From contig NZ_RQFG01000019.1 in the NCBI RefSeq assembly GCF_004769235.1, positions 124,001 to 188,000 of the forward strand: DNA of 64,000 nt, written 5' to 3'. Below are positions 17,098-25,656 of the stretch, one piece after another (positions within the stretch are counted from its first letter, which is position 1; the number at the start of each line of letters is the position of its first letter). The position numbers and the translations under genes are program-made. Under the pieces are notes generated by a model, which was given only the letters and a program-made list of their open reading frames with translations, did not search any database and was not told the DNA's origin. This stretch comes from Leptospira kanakyensis. GTDB lineage: Bacteria; Spirochaetota; Leptospiria; Leptospirales; Leptospiraceae.

Positions 17098-17736
17098 ATT
17101 CTAAATTCACTTAGACATTTCAAACTCATCTTTTGGGATTTTGACGGAGTCATTAAAGATTCTGTCGATGTAAAAACAGATGCTTATATTTCTTTATTTC
17201 CGAATGCACCTAGGGAAGTTTTAGAGAAAATTAAATCCCATCATTTAGAATACGGTGGGATCTCTCGGTTGGAGAAAATTCCGATTTATTTGGATTTGGT
17301 TGGTATACAACCTACAAACCAGGTGATCACCGAGTATCTAGATCAGTTTGCTAACTTAGTCGTTCAAAAAGTAATTTCTTCTCCTTGGGTTCCTGGCGTG
17401 GAACAAACCTTAAAACAAAAACAGAATGATCAGAAGTTTGTCATTGTAACGGGTACACCACAAACAGAAATCGAAGAGATTTTGGTCCAATTGCAAATAA
17501 ATTCTATTTTTGATCGTATTTTTGGGGCACCGACACAAAAATCGAAAGCGATTGAGTGGGCATTACAAAACTACAATAGCAAAATCGAAGATTCGATTTT
17601 GATCGGCGATAGCAAAACAGATTGGTTGGCTGCACAAAAAACAGGCATTCAGTTCCTCCTTCGGGAAACAGATAATAGTGATTTTTCAATTCATTACTCG
17701 GGAAATAAAATAAAGGATTTTATAGGTTTCATATGA
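17098..17736 (+). CDS. HAD-superfamily phosphatase, apparent ATT start
   Basis: HAD hydrolase of about 212 aa. Motif I is FWDFDGVIKDS (aspartates near residues 14 and 16), motif II VIVTGTP, the motif III lysine is in QKSKAIEW, and motif IV is LIGDSKTDW. A TTG-initiated frame at 17269 would delete motif I, yet no ATG, GTG or TTG occurs in frame between the FkbM stop (17095-17097) and motif I. ATT at 17098, directly after that stop, gives a normal N-terminus (LNSLRHFKLIF). It overlaps the cytidylyltransferase by four bases, suggesting it dephosphorylates the sugar phosphate before CMP activation. Confidence 0.75.
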   Translation: MLNSLRHFKLIFWDFDGVIKDSVDVKTDAYISLFPNAPREVLEKIKSHHLEYGGISRLEKIPIYLDLVGIQPTNQVITEYLDQFANLVVQKVISSPWVPGVEQTLKQKQNDQKFVIVTGTPQTEIEEILVQLQINSIFDRIFGAPTQKSKAIEWALQNYNSKIEDSILIGDSKTDWLAAQKTGIQFLLRETDNSDFSIHYSGNKIKDFIGFI

Positions 17737-18467
17737 TAGTAGCACTCCTTCTTGGAAGAAAAGGTAGTATTGGTTTTCCTGGCAAAAATACATTTCCCAT
17801 TATGGGAAAACCATTGGCTTGGTATCCAATGAATATTGCCAAACGAACAAGAGAGATTGACAAAGTTTATCTTTCTACGGACGACCCTGAACTAAAGAAT
17901 CTGGCTATGCTTGAGGGTGTTGAAGTCATCGATCGTCCTTCTCATCTTGCAACCAAAGAAGCGTTAGGTGAGCATGCTTATCAACATGGATTTTCAGTCA
18001 TTCAGGAGAGAAATCCAGGGCAGACAATTGAATTAGTTGTATTACTTTTTTGTAATGCAGCGACTGTAACTTCTGATACGATTTCAAATGGTATCAAACA
18101 ACTAAGAGAAAATAAAGACGCAGATTCGGCAGTGACTGTCTCCAAATACAATATGTGGTCACCGCTTCGTGCACGAAAAAAAGATTTCAATGGTTTTCTT
18201 CAACCATTTGTTCCTTTTGAGACCTTTGGAGACCCTAAAACCTTAAATTGTGATCGTGATTCGCAAGGTGATGTTTTATTTGCTGATATGGGAGTATCCA
18301 TTGTTCGTCCCCAAAATTTACTTCATTTGGAAGATGGAATGCTTCCTCAAAAGTGGATGGGACAGAAAATTTTGCCTCTTTATCAAGAAGCGGGATGTGA
18401 CGTTGACTATGAATGGCAAATCCCAGTGGTAGAGTGGTGGTTAAACAAATACGGTGAGTTTAGGTAA
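17733..18467 (+). CDS. CMP-sugar-type cytidylyltransferase
   Basis: NeuA/KdsB-fold nucleotidyltransferase with GRKGSIGFPGKN (residues 8-19) as the CTP-binding loop and KVYLSTDDPELK after it. It is clearly different from the PseF at 2010-2708, so the locus has a second CMP-activated compound. Pairing with a HAD phosphatase recalls the Kdo and nonulosonic acid routes, where a phosphatase precedes CMP transfer. A radical SAM gene begins five bases after its stop. The substrate is not recognisable. Confidence 0.75.
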   Translation: MIVALLLGRKGSIGFPGKNTFPIMGKPLAWYPMNIAKRTREIDKVYLSTDDPELKNLAMLEGVEVIDRPSHLATKEALGEHAYQHGFSVIQERNPGQTIELVVLLFCNAATVTSDTISNGIKQLRENKDADSAVTVSKYNMWSPLRARKKDFNGFLQPFVPFETFGDPKTLNCDRDSQGDVLFADMGVSIVRPQNLLHLEDGMLPQKWMGQKILPLYQEAGCDVDYEWQIPVVEWWLNKYGEFR

Positions 18468-18472
18468 CTAGT

Positions 18473-19648
18473 ATGAAAGAGATAGATCCAAAAGTATATA
18501 AGAAACATCACAGTTTTCAGGATTTTAAAAGTCATAAAACTGGAATCATAGAATACCAAAAGGGCAGAGCTGTTCGTGTTTTAAATGAATGGTCAGTAGG
18601 AACTCTTGTAACCAATCATCCCATCCATCTAAAGGAAAATTTTAAAGAAACCTTAGCCCAAGTTTTAGCTGATTTAACATCTACCTCTGAAGAAGTTTTA
18701 TTTAAGATCACTCCTTTTATAGCTGAGGAGATGTACACATATAGCGATGAAGAACTTCTCCGTTTCTTTTATCATAGATACAGATACGATGTATTCCCTC
18801 AATTAGAGAAGTTAGACCAATATCCTCCTTATTTGCAAATTGAACCATCTTCCATTTGCAATTATCGTTGTGTGTTCTGTTACCAAACAGATACTAATTT
18901 CTTTAAAAAAACAACTCCAGGTATGGGCCAAATGAGTTTGGATCTTTTTAAAGAGATTGTTGACCAAGCTACAAATAATATTGAATTTCTTTCGCTTGCT
19001 TCGAGGGGAGAACCGCTACTCGCAAAAGAGATTGAAGGGATGTTGGTATATGCTAAGGATAAATTTTTAAACCTAAAAGTAAATACTAATGCCTCTTTGT
19101 TAACAGAATCAAAAGTTCATGCCCTCCTTGCGGGAGGTGTAAAAACTGTAGTTTTTTCTGCAGACGCGGCTGAGGAGCCATTATATAGTCAGTTGCGAGT
19201 CAATGGTAAACTAGATAAGGTTCTGAAAAATATAGAAATGTTTCAGAATATAAGACAGAAAGAATATTCTTCAGTTCCTATCATTACAAGAGTATCAGGT
19301 GTAAAGGTAACGGAAAAACAGGATATGGATTCTATGGAAAAAGTTTGGGGTAACCTTGTAGACCAAGTAGCATTTGTTAACTACAATCCTTGGGAAAATA
19401 TTTATGAGGCAAAACCCAATGGTCAAACGAAAGCATGTTCCGATTTGTTTCGTAGAATGTTCATTTGGCAAGACGGATTAACGAATCCATGTGATAGTGA
19501 TTACAGGTCTACTTTGCAAATGGGAAAATTCCCTGAAAAATCTATATCGGAATTATGGCGGATGGAAAGATATGAAGGTTTGCGTGCTGCTCATAAATCA
19601 GGAAACAGGCAAATAGTCAATCCATGTAAAGGATGTGCGGTGGTATAA
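18473..19648 (+). CDS. Radical SAM protein with C-terminal cysteine cluster
   Basis: Radical SAM enzyme with the 4Fe-4S motif CNYRCVFC (C129, C133, C136), followed by a glycine-rich SLASRGEPLL segment. The C-terminus carries further cysteines (KACSDLF, NPCDSDY, NPCKGC) like a SPASM/Twitch domain with an extra cluster. About 120 residues precede the core. It sits between the cytidylyltransferase and a HisC-like aminotransferase, so it may carry out dehydrogenation or rearrangement of a sugar or amino acid derivative. No characterised homologue is recognisable by eye. Confidence 0.75.
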   Translation: MKEIDPKVYKKHHSFQDFKSHKTGIIEYQKGRAVRVLNEWSVGTLVTNHPIHLKENFKETLAQVLADLTSTSEEVLFKITPFIAEEMYTYSDEELLRFFYHRYRYDVFPQLEKLDQYPPYLQIEPSSICNYRCVFCYQTDTNFFKKTTPGMGQMSLDLFKEIVDQATNNIEFLSLASRGEPLLAKEIEGMLVYAKDKFLNLKVNTNASLLTESKVHALLAGGVKTVVFSADAAEEPLYSQLRVNGKLDKVLKNIEMFQNIRQKEYSSVPIITRVSGVKVTEKQDMDSMEKVWGNLVDQVAFVNYNPWENIYEAKPNGQTKACSDLFRRMFIWQDGLTNPCDSDYRSTLQMGKFPEKSISELWRMERYEGLRAAHKSGNRQIVNPCKGCAVV

Positions 19649-20713
19649 ATGCCAACAAAATATCGAAAACACATTGATGCGGTCTATCGATTAAGAGGTG
19701 AGTTGAATACTCGCCTTGACAAGCTAAGGTTGGATAAAAATGAAAGGATAAATCGTTTTCCAGCTAATGTGTTAGAATTCTTAAGAAGTAAAATCGATTC
19801 AGATTTAATTACAGCTTATCCAGAAACAGAGCCTCTCTATTTGAAACTAAGTAAATATCATAATGCTAAACCGGAAAACTTTTTAATCACAACTGGAGCA
19901 GATGGTGGAATTCGTTACTGTTTTGATACTTTTGTCAATGAGGGTGATGAAATCGTGTTTTTATCACCCACTTTTGCAATGGTGGATATATATGCAACTT
20001 TATGGAAAACGAATAAGAAGATAGTTACTTATGCTGATGATTTATCCATTCAAGTCGATGATATTATGAATGCAATTTCTCCGATGACATCATTGGTAAT
20101 TATCGCAAATCCTAATAGTCCCACCGGTAATTCGCTTCCTGCCAATTCGATTAAACAAATTATCCGTAGAGCAGCGGATTTAAATGTTCCTATATTAATT
20201 GATGAAGCGTATTTTGGATTTTCAGATATAACAGCTGAACCTTTTTTAAAAGAATTTGATAATTTAATTATTGCCAGAACTTTTTCCAAAGCATTTGGAC
20301 TTGCGGGATTACGGATTGGTTATTTGTATTCCAATGAGTCATTAATCTCTAAAATGTATAAATTTAGACCAATGTATGAAGTAACATCTGTATCGTTACT
20401 TTTTGCTGATTACTTATTAGACAATCCCGAAATAGTTACTGATTATATAAAGTCAACTAGGAATGGTCTTTTATATCTGGCTGCGGTTTTGGATCGATTA
20501 GGACTGTCTTATATAACAACTGATACAAATTTTATCCATGTAGATTTTGCTAATAAAAAAGAGTCTGCGGTAAAGATCTTCGAAAAGAATTCTCTTTTGG
20601 TAAGGGGTGGTTTGCCTTTTCAGGGATATGAAAATTTTCTGAGATTAACTATTGGTCCCCAGGAACAAATGATGATCCTGGAGAATAGTTTAAAAGAAAT
20701 TGTAGGGCCATAA
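19649..20713 (+). CDS. HisC/CobD-like class I/II aminotransferase
   Basis: PLP enzyme of fold type I resembling histidinol-phosphate aminotransferase. The PLP lysine is K214 in RTFSKAFGLAG; N155 in ANPNSPTG, D185 and Y188 in LIDEAYFGF and R222 in GLRIGY complete the site. The ATG directly follows the radical SAM stop. No his operon is near, so an O-antigen role is likelier than histidine synthesis. CobD-type threonine-phosphate decarboxylases share this fold, so decarboxylation is a possible alternative. Confidence 0.75.
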   Translation: MPTKYRKHIDAVYRLRGELNTRLDKLRLDKNERINRFPANVLEFLRSKIDSDLITAYPETEPLYLKLSKYHNAKPENFLITTGADGGIRYCFDTFVNEGDEIVFLSPTFAMVDIYATLWKTNKKIVTYADDLSIQVDDIMNAISPMTSLVIIANPNSPTGNSLPANSIKQIIRRAADLNVPILIDEAYFGFSDITAEPFLKEFDNLIIARTFSKAFGLAGLRIGYLYSNESLISKMYKFRPMYEVTSVSLLFADYLLDNPEIVTDYIKSTRNGLLYLAAVLDRLGLSYITTDTNFIHVDFANKKESAVKIFEKNSLLVRGGLPFQGYENFLRLTIGPQEQMMILENSLKEIVGP

Positions 20714-20716
20714 CTA

Positions 20717-21466
20717 ATGAGTGAAAGCATAAAATACACTTCAAAAAATATTGCAGAGTTCTATTCTAAGAATCGTATCAAATGGGATGATTTCTATAAT
20801 TCTGAAAAAGTTATTTTTGAAAATTCTATAGTTGATAAAAATATTTCCGTTTTAGACCTTGGGTGCGGTTGTGGTGGACTTGGGATAGCGCTTATGGAAA
20901 GGTTTGGTGTGGAAGACTACACGGGAATCGATATTCAAACAGAAGCGGTCGAACTGGGTAAGTCTTTACGCCCGACTGCAAACATTTATGTTGATGATAT
21001 CTTTAATTTACAGAATGAAAACATCAAATCTCGTAAATTTGATTTAGTTGTTTCGTTAAGTTGTATCGATTGGAATTTAAATTTTGATCATACTTTAAAG
21101 TCTGCTTGGGATTTAGTTAAGGATGGGGGAGTTTTTATTTCTACTTTCCGCCTAACGAATGCTGCTACAGTTGATGATATAAAAAAATCTTATCAATACA
21201 TAAATTTTGAAGGGAAATTTGAGGGCGAAATTGCTCCTTACGTAGTTTTAAATGTAAATGATTTGTTGGGAAAGTTGTCTTATTTGGATCCAAAAGAAAT
21301 CAAAGCTAGTGGATATTGGGGACAACCATCAAAGTCTGCTAAGACTATTTATGAGTCTTTGTGTTTTGCTGCATTTGCCATTAGAAAGAAAAGATTAGGC
21401 GAAGAAACCTTTCTTAAGATGTCTTTGGAACTGCCACTTGATTTGTTTCGTTTAAATAAAGTATAG
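20717..21466 (+). CDS. Class I SAM-dependent methyltransferase
   Basis: SAM-binding motif VLDLGCGCGGLG (about residues 44-55) with YTGIDIQ as the acidic ribose-binding strand, and a FDLVVSLSCIDW segment matching motif IV. 249 aa, soluble. It begins three bases after the aminotransferase stop. It may N- or O-methylate the product of that module, but the substrate is unknown. Confidence 0.72.
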   Translation: MSESIKYTSKNIAEFYSKNRIKWDDFYNSEKVIFENSIVDKNISVLDLGCGCGGLGIALMERFGVEDYTGIDIQTEAVELGKSLRPTANIYVDDIFNLQNENIKSRKFDLVVSLSCIDWNLNFDHTLKSAWDLVKDGGVFISTFRLTNAATVDDIKKSYQYINFEGKFEGEIAPYVVLNVNDLLGKLSYLDPKEIKASGYWGQPSKSAKTIYESLCFAAFAIRKKRLGEETFLKMSLELPLDLFRLNKV

Positions 21467-21488
21467 TATAATTTTTAACTATATTATT

Positions 21489-23312
21489 ATGAATTTAAAA
21501 ATTCTTATATACCCAAGGTTTGGCTCATTGGAGATTCATTCTCCGTGGATTTATTTGGGTTCGAACATACAGAACTATCAGCGAATTCAGTCAGAAACAA
21601 AATGGGAGGCTCTTTCTCTATCAGAAAACATTCAAAAGCAAAAGACACTTCTGATTCCTAAAATTTTAAAGTTTATCAAAGAGCTTGGATTACTCAACAA
21701 CAACTCTTTATCTTGGGAGATGACGCATCTAGCAGGAAGAAACAATATTGTAAGTCCATTTTTTTTGTCAGTTGTTCAGTTATCAGGAATTATTCAGACT
21801 ATATCTGAAAGAAAAAATCAAGCAACAAATGATTTGGTTATTATTTGCGAGGATTTTTTTCTTGCGAATAGCCTTAAACAGTCGCTTAAAGAAATTAAAA
21901 TTAAAATTCAATTTCCTTTATTTGTCTACTTTGGTAATTACTTGTTTAATATTTTTTATTCGATTGCCTATTTCATCTTTCAATTGGGAAGACAGATTAA
22001 AATTCAATATCAGTTTTCTAAACAGGCTAAAAATACGAGAAATAAAAAGAGGGACTTCTCAAATGACAAAGAACTGTTATTATTTCATCTTTGTTTAACA
22101 GAAAAGAACATCCTATCGCACGGAAAACTGACTTGCAATTATTTTACGACTATGCTTGATTATCTTGAAAATAAAGGTAAGAATATTGTTCGCATACCTT
22201 GGCTTTTTTCTGTCAAAAGAATTCCGCTGCATGTCACATTTTCCAAGTTGCGTGAAAGTGATGCATGGATTCCAGAAGATTATTTAAGCTTCTTTGGCTA
22301 CGTGTCTTCTTTTTTTCGGAGTATTTTTTCTAGTTTTAGCTTGTTTAAGAAATGCGCTTTTGATGGAATAAATGTTTCCGCTTTACTTGATCGAGAGTTT
22401 TGGTTACATTTTCGTTCTTCACCTAATTTAAATTCTTTTTATAAATACTACTTTGCTTTGGGCAAATCTTTTCCTAATGCTAAGATGATACGTTCTTACG
22501 ATCATTTTGAGAATATGCCTTTTGAAAAGGTGATTCCTGTTTTTTTTAGATCACAAAAAGACTTAGATTTTTTGCAAATAGGGTATCATCATAGTTTAGT
22601 ATCAAATGATTTTTTTGGGTATCATCTTTTTGAAGGAGAGGAGCATTTTCAACATTTCCCTGATTTTATAGTAACCAATGGATCTATCGATACATCTAGA
22701 TACCAGCAAAAGCCAATTGATAAGAAACGAGTTATTACTGGTCCTTCTTTACGCCAGAAATTTGTTAAACTTGAAAAAATAACTCATATCAGAAAGGAAC
22801 AACTTGCAATTCTTCTTTCTATGGATACTGGGGCTAGTATTGAAATTCTTACTTTTTTTTCAAAACTTGATGCATATCTTAATGAGAAAGGAATTCAGGT
22901 TATTCTAAGAACTCATCCTTTATTGCCATTCGACGTATTGAAGAGGAAATTTGGGAATTTAAATCTCCCCGATCATTGGCGAGTCTCAAATCGAGACTTA
23001 TATGATGATTTAGTCGAAAGCAAGTTTGCTGCAGTAATGGCTTCAGCTAGCATTATTGACGCAGTTCTTGCGGGCTGCATTCCCATTCCAGTGAGTAGAT
23101 TATTGGATTTTGATTGGAATGGACTCGATTTTCTTTCGGATAAACATAGGATATTACGTTCGGTAAGCGGTGAAAAATTAAAGGATCACTTGCAATATTT
23201 ATATTCGATGAAGAGTGAAGAATTAGAGAAAGAAATCAAAGCCGTATTAAATAGTTTGTATACAGGCATTAACTCCGACGAGAAAAAAATAAAGGATAAG
23301 TTTCTGATATAA
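21489..23312 (+). CDS. Large putative surface-carbohydrate transferase, not recognised
   Basis: A 607-aa protein that I do not recognise as a named family. The middle has a strongly hydrophobic segment around residues 150-175, which may anchor it. The C-terminal third has LRTHPLLPFDVLKR, FAAVMASASIIDAVLAG and IPIPVSRLLDFD, reminiscent of GT-B transferases that act in polysaccharide export and synthesis. Like the LIC12162 protein it may belong to a Leptospira surface-carbohydrate family. It closes the uncharacterised module before the CDP-sugar genes. Confidence 0.55.
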   Translation: MNLKILIYPRFGSLEIHSPWIYLGSNIQNYQRIQSETKWEALSLSENIQKQKTLLIPKILKFIKELGLLNNNSLSWEMTHLAGRNNIVSPFFLSVVQLSGIIQTISERKNQATNDLVIICEDFFLANSLKQSLKEIKIKIQFPLFVYFGNYLFNIFYSIAYFIFQLGRQIKIQYQFSKQAKNTRNKKRDFSNDKELLLFHLCLTEKNILSHGKLTCNYFTTMLDYLENKGKNIVRIPWLFSVKRIPLHVTFSKLRESDAWIPEDYLSFFGYVSSFFRSIFSSFSLFKKCAFDGINVSALLDREFWLHFRSSPNLNSFYKYYFALGKSFPNAKMIRSYDHFENMPFEKVIPVFFRSQKDLDFLQIGYHHSLVSNDFFGYHLFEGEEHFQHFPDFIVTNGSIDTSRYQQKPIDKKRVITGPSLRQKFVKLEKITHIRKEQLAILLSMDTGASIEILTFFSKLDAYLNEKGIQVILRTHPLLPFDVLKRKFGNLNLPDHWRVSNRDLYDDLVESKFAAVMASASIIDAVLAGCIPIPVSRLLDFDWNGLDFLSDKHRILRSVSGEKLKDHLQYLYSMKSEELEKEIKAVLNSLYTGINSDEKKIKDKFLI

Positions 23313-23332
23313 TTTTGTTTGAAGAAAGTTTT

Positions 23333-24436
23333 ATGATCACAAAATCAACATTTAAAGATAAGAAAGTAATTGTAACGGGTCACACTGGTTTTAAAGGATC
23401 TTGGTTAACCTTGTGGTTGCTTAGTCTTGGTGCTAAGGTCGTTGGAATTTCCAATGGGATACCTACGAACCCATCCAATTTCGAAGCATTAGACTTAGCA
23501 AAAAATATATTGGATATTCGGATTGACATCCGGGATTCGGGTGCCTTGAAAAATATAATTTTGCGGGAAAAGCCAGATTTTTTATTTCATCTAGCGGCAC
23601 AACCTTTGGTCAGGTTATCTTATAATGATCCGCTTTTGACCTATACCTCGAACGTTATTGGTACAGCAAATTTACTCGAAGCTTTGAGAGAATACAATAA
23701 GTCTTGTAACGTAGTAATGATCACTAGTGATAAAGCATATGACAATGTTGAATGGATTTGGGGTTACCGCGAAAATGATGCATTAGGCGGAGCTGATCCT
23801 TATAGTGCGTCTAAGGGAGCCGCAGAATTAGTGATTAAGTCTTACATCAAATCCTTTTTTGGTGGTAGGAACTCGAATATTAAAATTGGGATCGCCAGGG
23901 CCGGAAATGTAATCGGCGGCGGTGATTGGGCTCTTGATAGAATTGTTCCAGATGTCGTAACTGCTTGGTCGAATGGTGAAGTAGTTCAACTTCGAAATCC
24001 TAATGCAACTAGGCCTTGGCAACATGTTTTAGAGCCACTAAGCGGTTATTTGAATTTAGCAATTGCTTTGGATTCTGACGAGAAAGTTCATGGTGAAGCT
24101 TTTAATTTTGGTCCTCCTGCAGAAAATAATCATTCAGTTATCGAACTGGTGACGGAGATGAGCCAATATTGGGAGCAAGTCAAGTTTCAGGACATCTCAA
24201 CAGAGTATCGTGGGCCTTATGAATCCGGCTTATTGAAGTTAAACTGTGATAAAGCTCTCTTTTATTTTGGATGGAAGGCTACATGGGATTTTGCTACAAC
24301 TATAAAAATGACATCCCAAGGTTATAAATGCTTTATTGATGACAAAGCCAATATAAGAGAATTTTTCTTAAAGCAAATTTATGAATATTCTGAAAATGCT
24401 ATGAGTAAAAGTATTCCGTGGGCAACGTCTCTATGA
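23333..24436 (+). CDS. rfbG: CDP-glucose 4,6-dehydratase
   Basis: Converts CDP-D-glucose to CDP-4-keto-6-deoxy-D-glucose. RfbG hallmarks are the loop GHTGFKGSWL near the N-terminus, LAAQPLVRLSY, the catalytic DPYSASKGAAE (YxxxK) and RPWQHVLEPL. I prefer the ATG at 23333, preceded by GAAGAAAG; a TTG at 23315 is a possible earlier start. The last bases overlap the epimerase gene (ATGA at 24433-24436), and the matching cytidylyltransferase RfbF is two genes downstream. Confidence 0.9.
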   Translation: MITKSTFKDKKVIVTGHTGFKGSWLTLWLLSLGAKVVGISNGIPTNPSNFEALDLAKNILDIRIDIRDSGALKNIILREKPDFLFHLAAQPLVRLSYNDPLLTYTSNVIGTANLLEALREYNKSCNVVMITSDKAYDNVEWIWGYRENDALGGADPYSASKGAAELVIKSYIKSFFGGRNSNIKIGIARAGNVIGGGDWALDRIVPDVVTAWSNGEVVQLRNPNATRPWQHVLEPLSGYLNLAIALDSDEKVHGEAFNFGPPAENNHSVIELVTEMSQYWEQVKFQDISTEYRGPYESGLLKLNCDKALFYFGWKATWDFATTIKMTSQGYKCFIDDKANIREFFLKQIYEYSENAMSKSIPWATSL

Positions 24437-24894
24437 TTCTCAAAGCATTCGATGAAATTCAAGATATTACTGTAACTTCTTTAAGTATAATTAAAGGCTT
24501 AAAGGGAGATGTAAGACATGCGATGAAAAGAAGTGATCCAAATTTCATTAGTTTTGGTGAGGCATATTTCTCTACTATAAAAAGGGGTGAAATTAAAGGT
24601 TGGAAGAAGCATAACCGGGCTACTTTAAATTTAACATTGGCTTTTGGTGAAGTGATTTTTTTTGCTTATGATGATAGACGATCATCTCGAACATACGGAT
24701 CTCTCTCAAAGATAGTAATTTCTTTAGAAAACTATAAAAGACTCACGATTGGACCTGGAATTTGGGTCGCTTTTTATGGTTCGGAAGAACTGAATGCAAT
24801 TTTGAATATATGCGACCTAGAACACGATCCATCGGAAGCGGAAAACAGAGAAATGGGCGATGAACTATTGCCTGATTTAAGGAGATTTATTTGA
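24433..24894 (+). CDS. RmlC-like cupin sugar epimerase
   Basis: A cupin protein of about 153 aa similar to dTDP-4-dehydrorhamnose 3,5-epimerase, with KKHNRATLNLTLAFGEV and FFAYDDRR. The ATG at 24433 overlaps the rfbG stop; a frame from 24418 would start inside rfbG. Between RfbG and RfbF, it probably epimerises CDP-4-keto-6-deoxyglucose at C3 and/or C5. It is distinct from the RmlC at 47276-47827, so it is not needed for rhamnose. Its stop overlaps the rfbF TTG (TTGA). Confidence 0.72.
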   Translation: MILKAFDEIQDITVTSLSIIKGLKGDVRHAMKRSDPNFISFGEAYFSTIKRGEIKGWKKHNRATLNLTLAFGEVIFFAYDDRRSSRTYGSLSKIVISLENYKRLTIGPGIWVAFYGSEELNAILNICDLEHDPSEAENREMGDELLPDLRRFI

Positions 24895-25655
24895 AAACTA
24901 TTATTCTTGCTGGTGGATTTGGAACACGACTTGCCGAATATACCGATGTAATTCCGAAACCGATGGTTCCAATTGGTGGAAAGCCCATACTATGGCATAT
25001 CATGAACCATTATGCAAAATTTAACCATAAAGATTTCTACCTAGCACTAGGATATAAAGCAGAAGTTGTAAAAGATTATTTTTTGAACTATAGATCTTTA
25101 AATTCTGATTTTACGATAGATTTATCTACTGGAAACATCAACCCTCATCAACATGATAATGTCGATTGGAAGGTAACTTTGGTAAACACGGGAGATCTTT
25201 CGATGACAGGCGGTAGAGTGAAACGTATGCAACCATTTATCGGAAATGAAACATGTATGTTAACATACGGGGATGGAGTTTCAAATATAGATTTAAACAA
25301 ACTATTAAGCTTTCATAATAGCCATGGTAAAATGGTCACAGTATCTGCAGTGAGACCGTCTGCGCGTTTTGGTGAACTAGAAATGGACGGTTCACTTGTG
25401 AAAAAATTCCAAGAGAAACCGCAGTTACACCAAGGCTGGATCAACGGAGGTTTTTTTGTATTCGAACCTTCGTTTTTTGAATTTATCGAAGGAGATTCAA
25501 CCTTGTTAGAACGCGAACCATTGGAAAGAGCCACAAACGCGGGTCAGTTAATGGCTTACCATCACGAGGGATTTTGGCATTGTATGGATACAAAACGTGA
25601 TCATGAACTATTAGAATCTCTTTGGGCAAAAGGGGGGGCCCCCTGGATCAGTTAA
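24891..25655 (+). CDS. rfbF: Glucose-1-phosphate cytidylyltransferase
   Basis: Makes CDP-D-glucose from CTP and glucose 1-phosphate. It shows the family loop GGFGTRL at residues 8-14 followed by IPKPMVPIGGKPILWH, plus LTYGDGVSN and WINGGFFVFEP. The start is TTG, overlapping the previous stop as TTGA. The C-terminus HCMDTKRDHELLESLW is typical, so the gene is complete. A G7C5 run at 25632-25643 encodes the near-terminal GGAP. With RfbG it defines a CDP-sugar branch. Confidence 0.92.
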   Translation: MKTIILAGGFGTRLAEYTDVIPKPMVPIGGKPILWHIMNHYAKFNHKDFYLALGYKAEVVKDYFLNYRSLNSDFTIDLSTGNINPHQHDNVDWKVTLVNTGDLSMTGGRVKRMQPFIGNETCMLTYGDGVSNIDLNKLLSFHNSHGKMVTVSAVRPSARFGELEMDGSLVKKFQEKPQLHQGWINGGFFVFEPSFFEFIEGDSTLLEREPLERATNAGQLMAYHHEGFWHCMDTKRDHELLESLWAKGGAPWIS

Positions 25656-25656
25656 T

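Noticed and set aside
17269..17736. Short HAD protein starting at TTG 17269
   Set aside because: This start removes catalytic motif I, which is plainly encoded just upstream in the same frame.
19649..20713. Histidinol-phosphate aminotransferase for histidine
   Set aside because: The fold is shared, but the gene lies in a sugar module after a radical SAM protein and no his operon is present.
25632..25643. G7C5 run as a phase-variable or hairpin element
   Set aside because: The run is short on each side, cannot form a loop by itself, and lies in the conserved C-terminus of rfbF.
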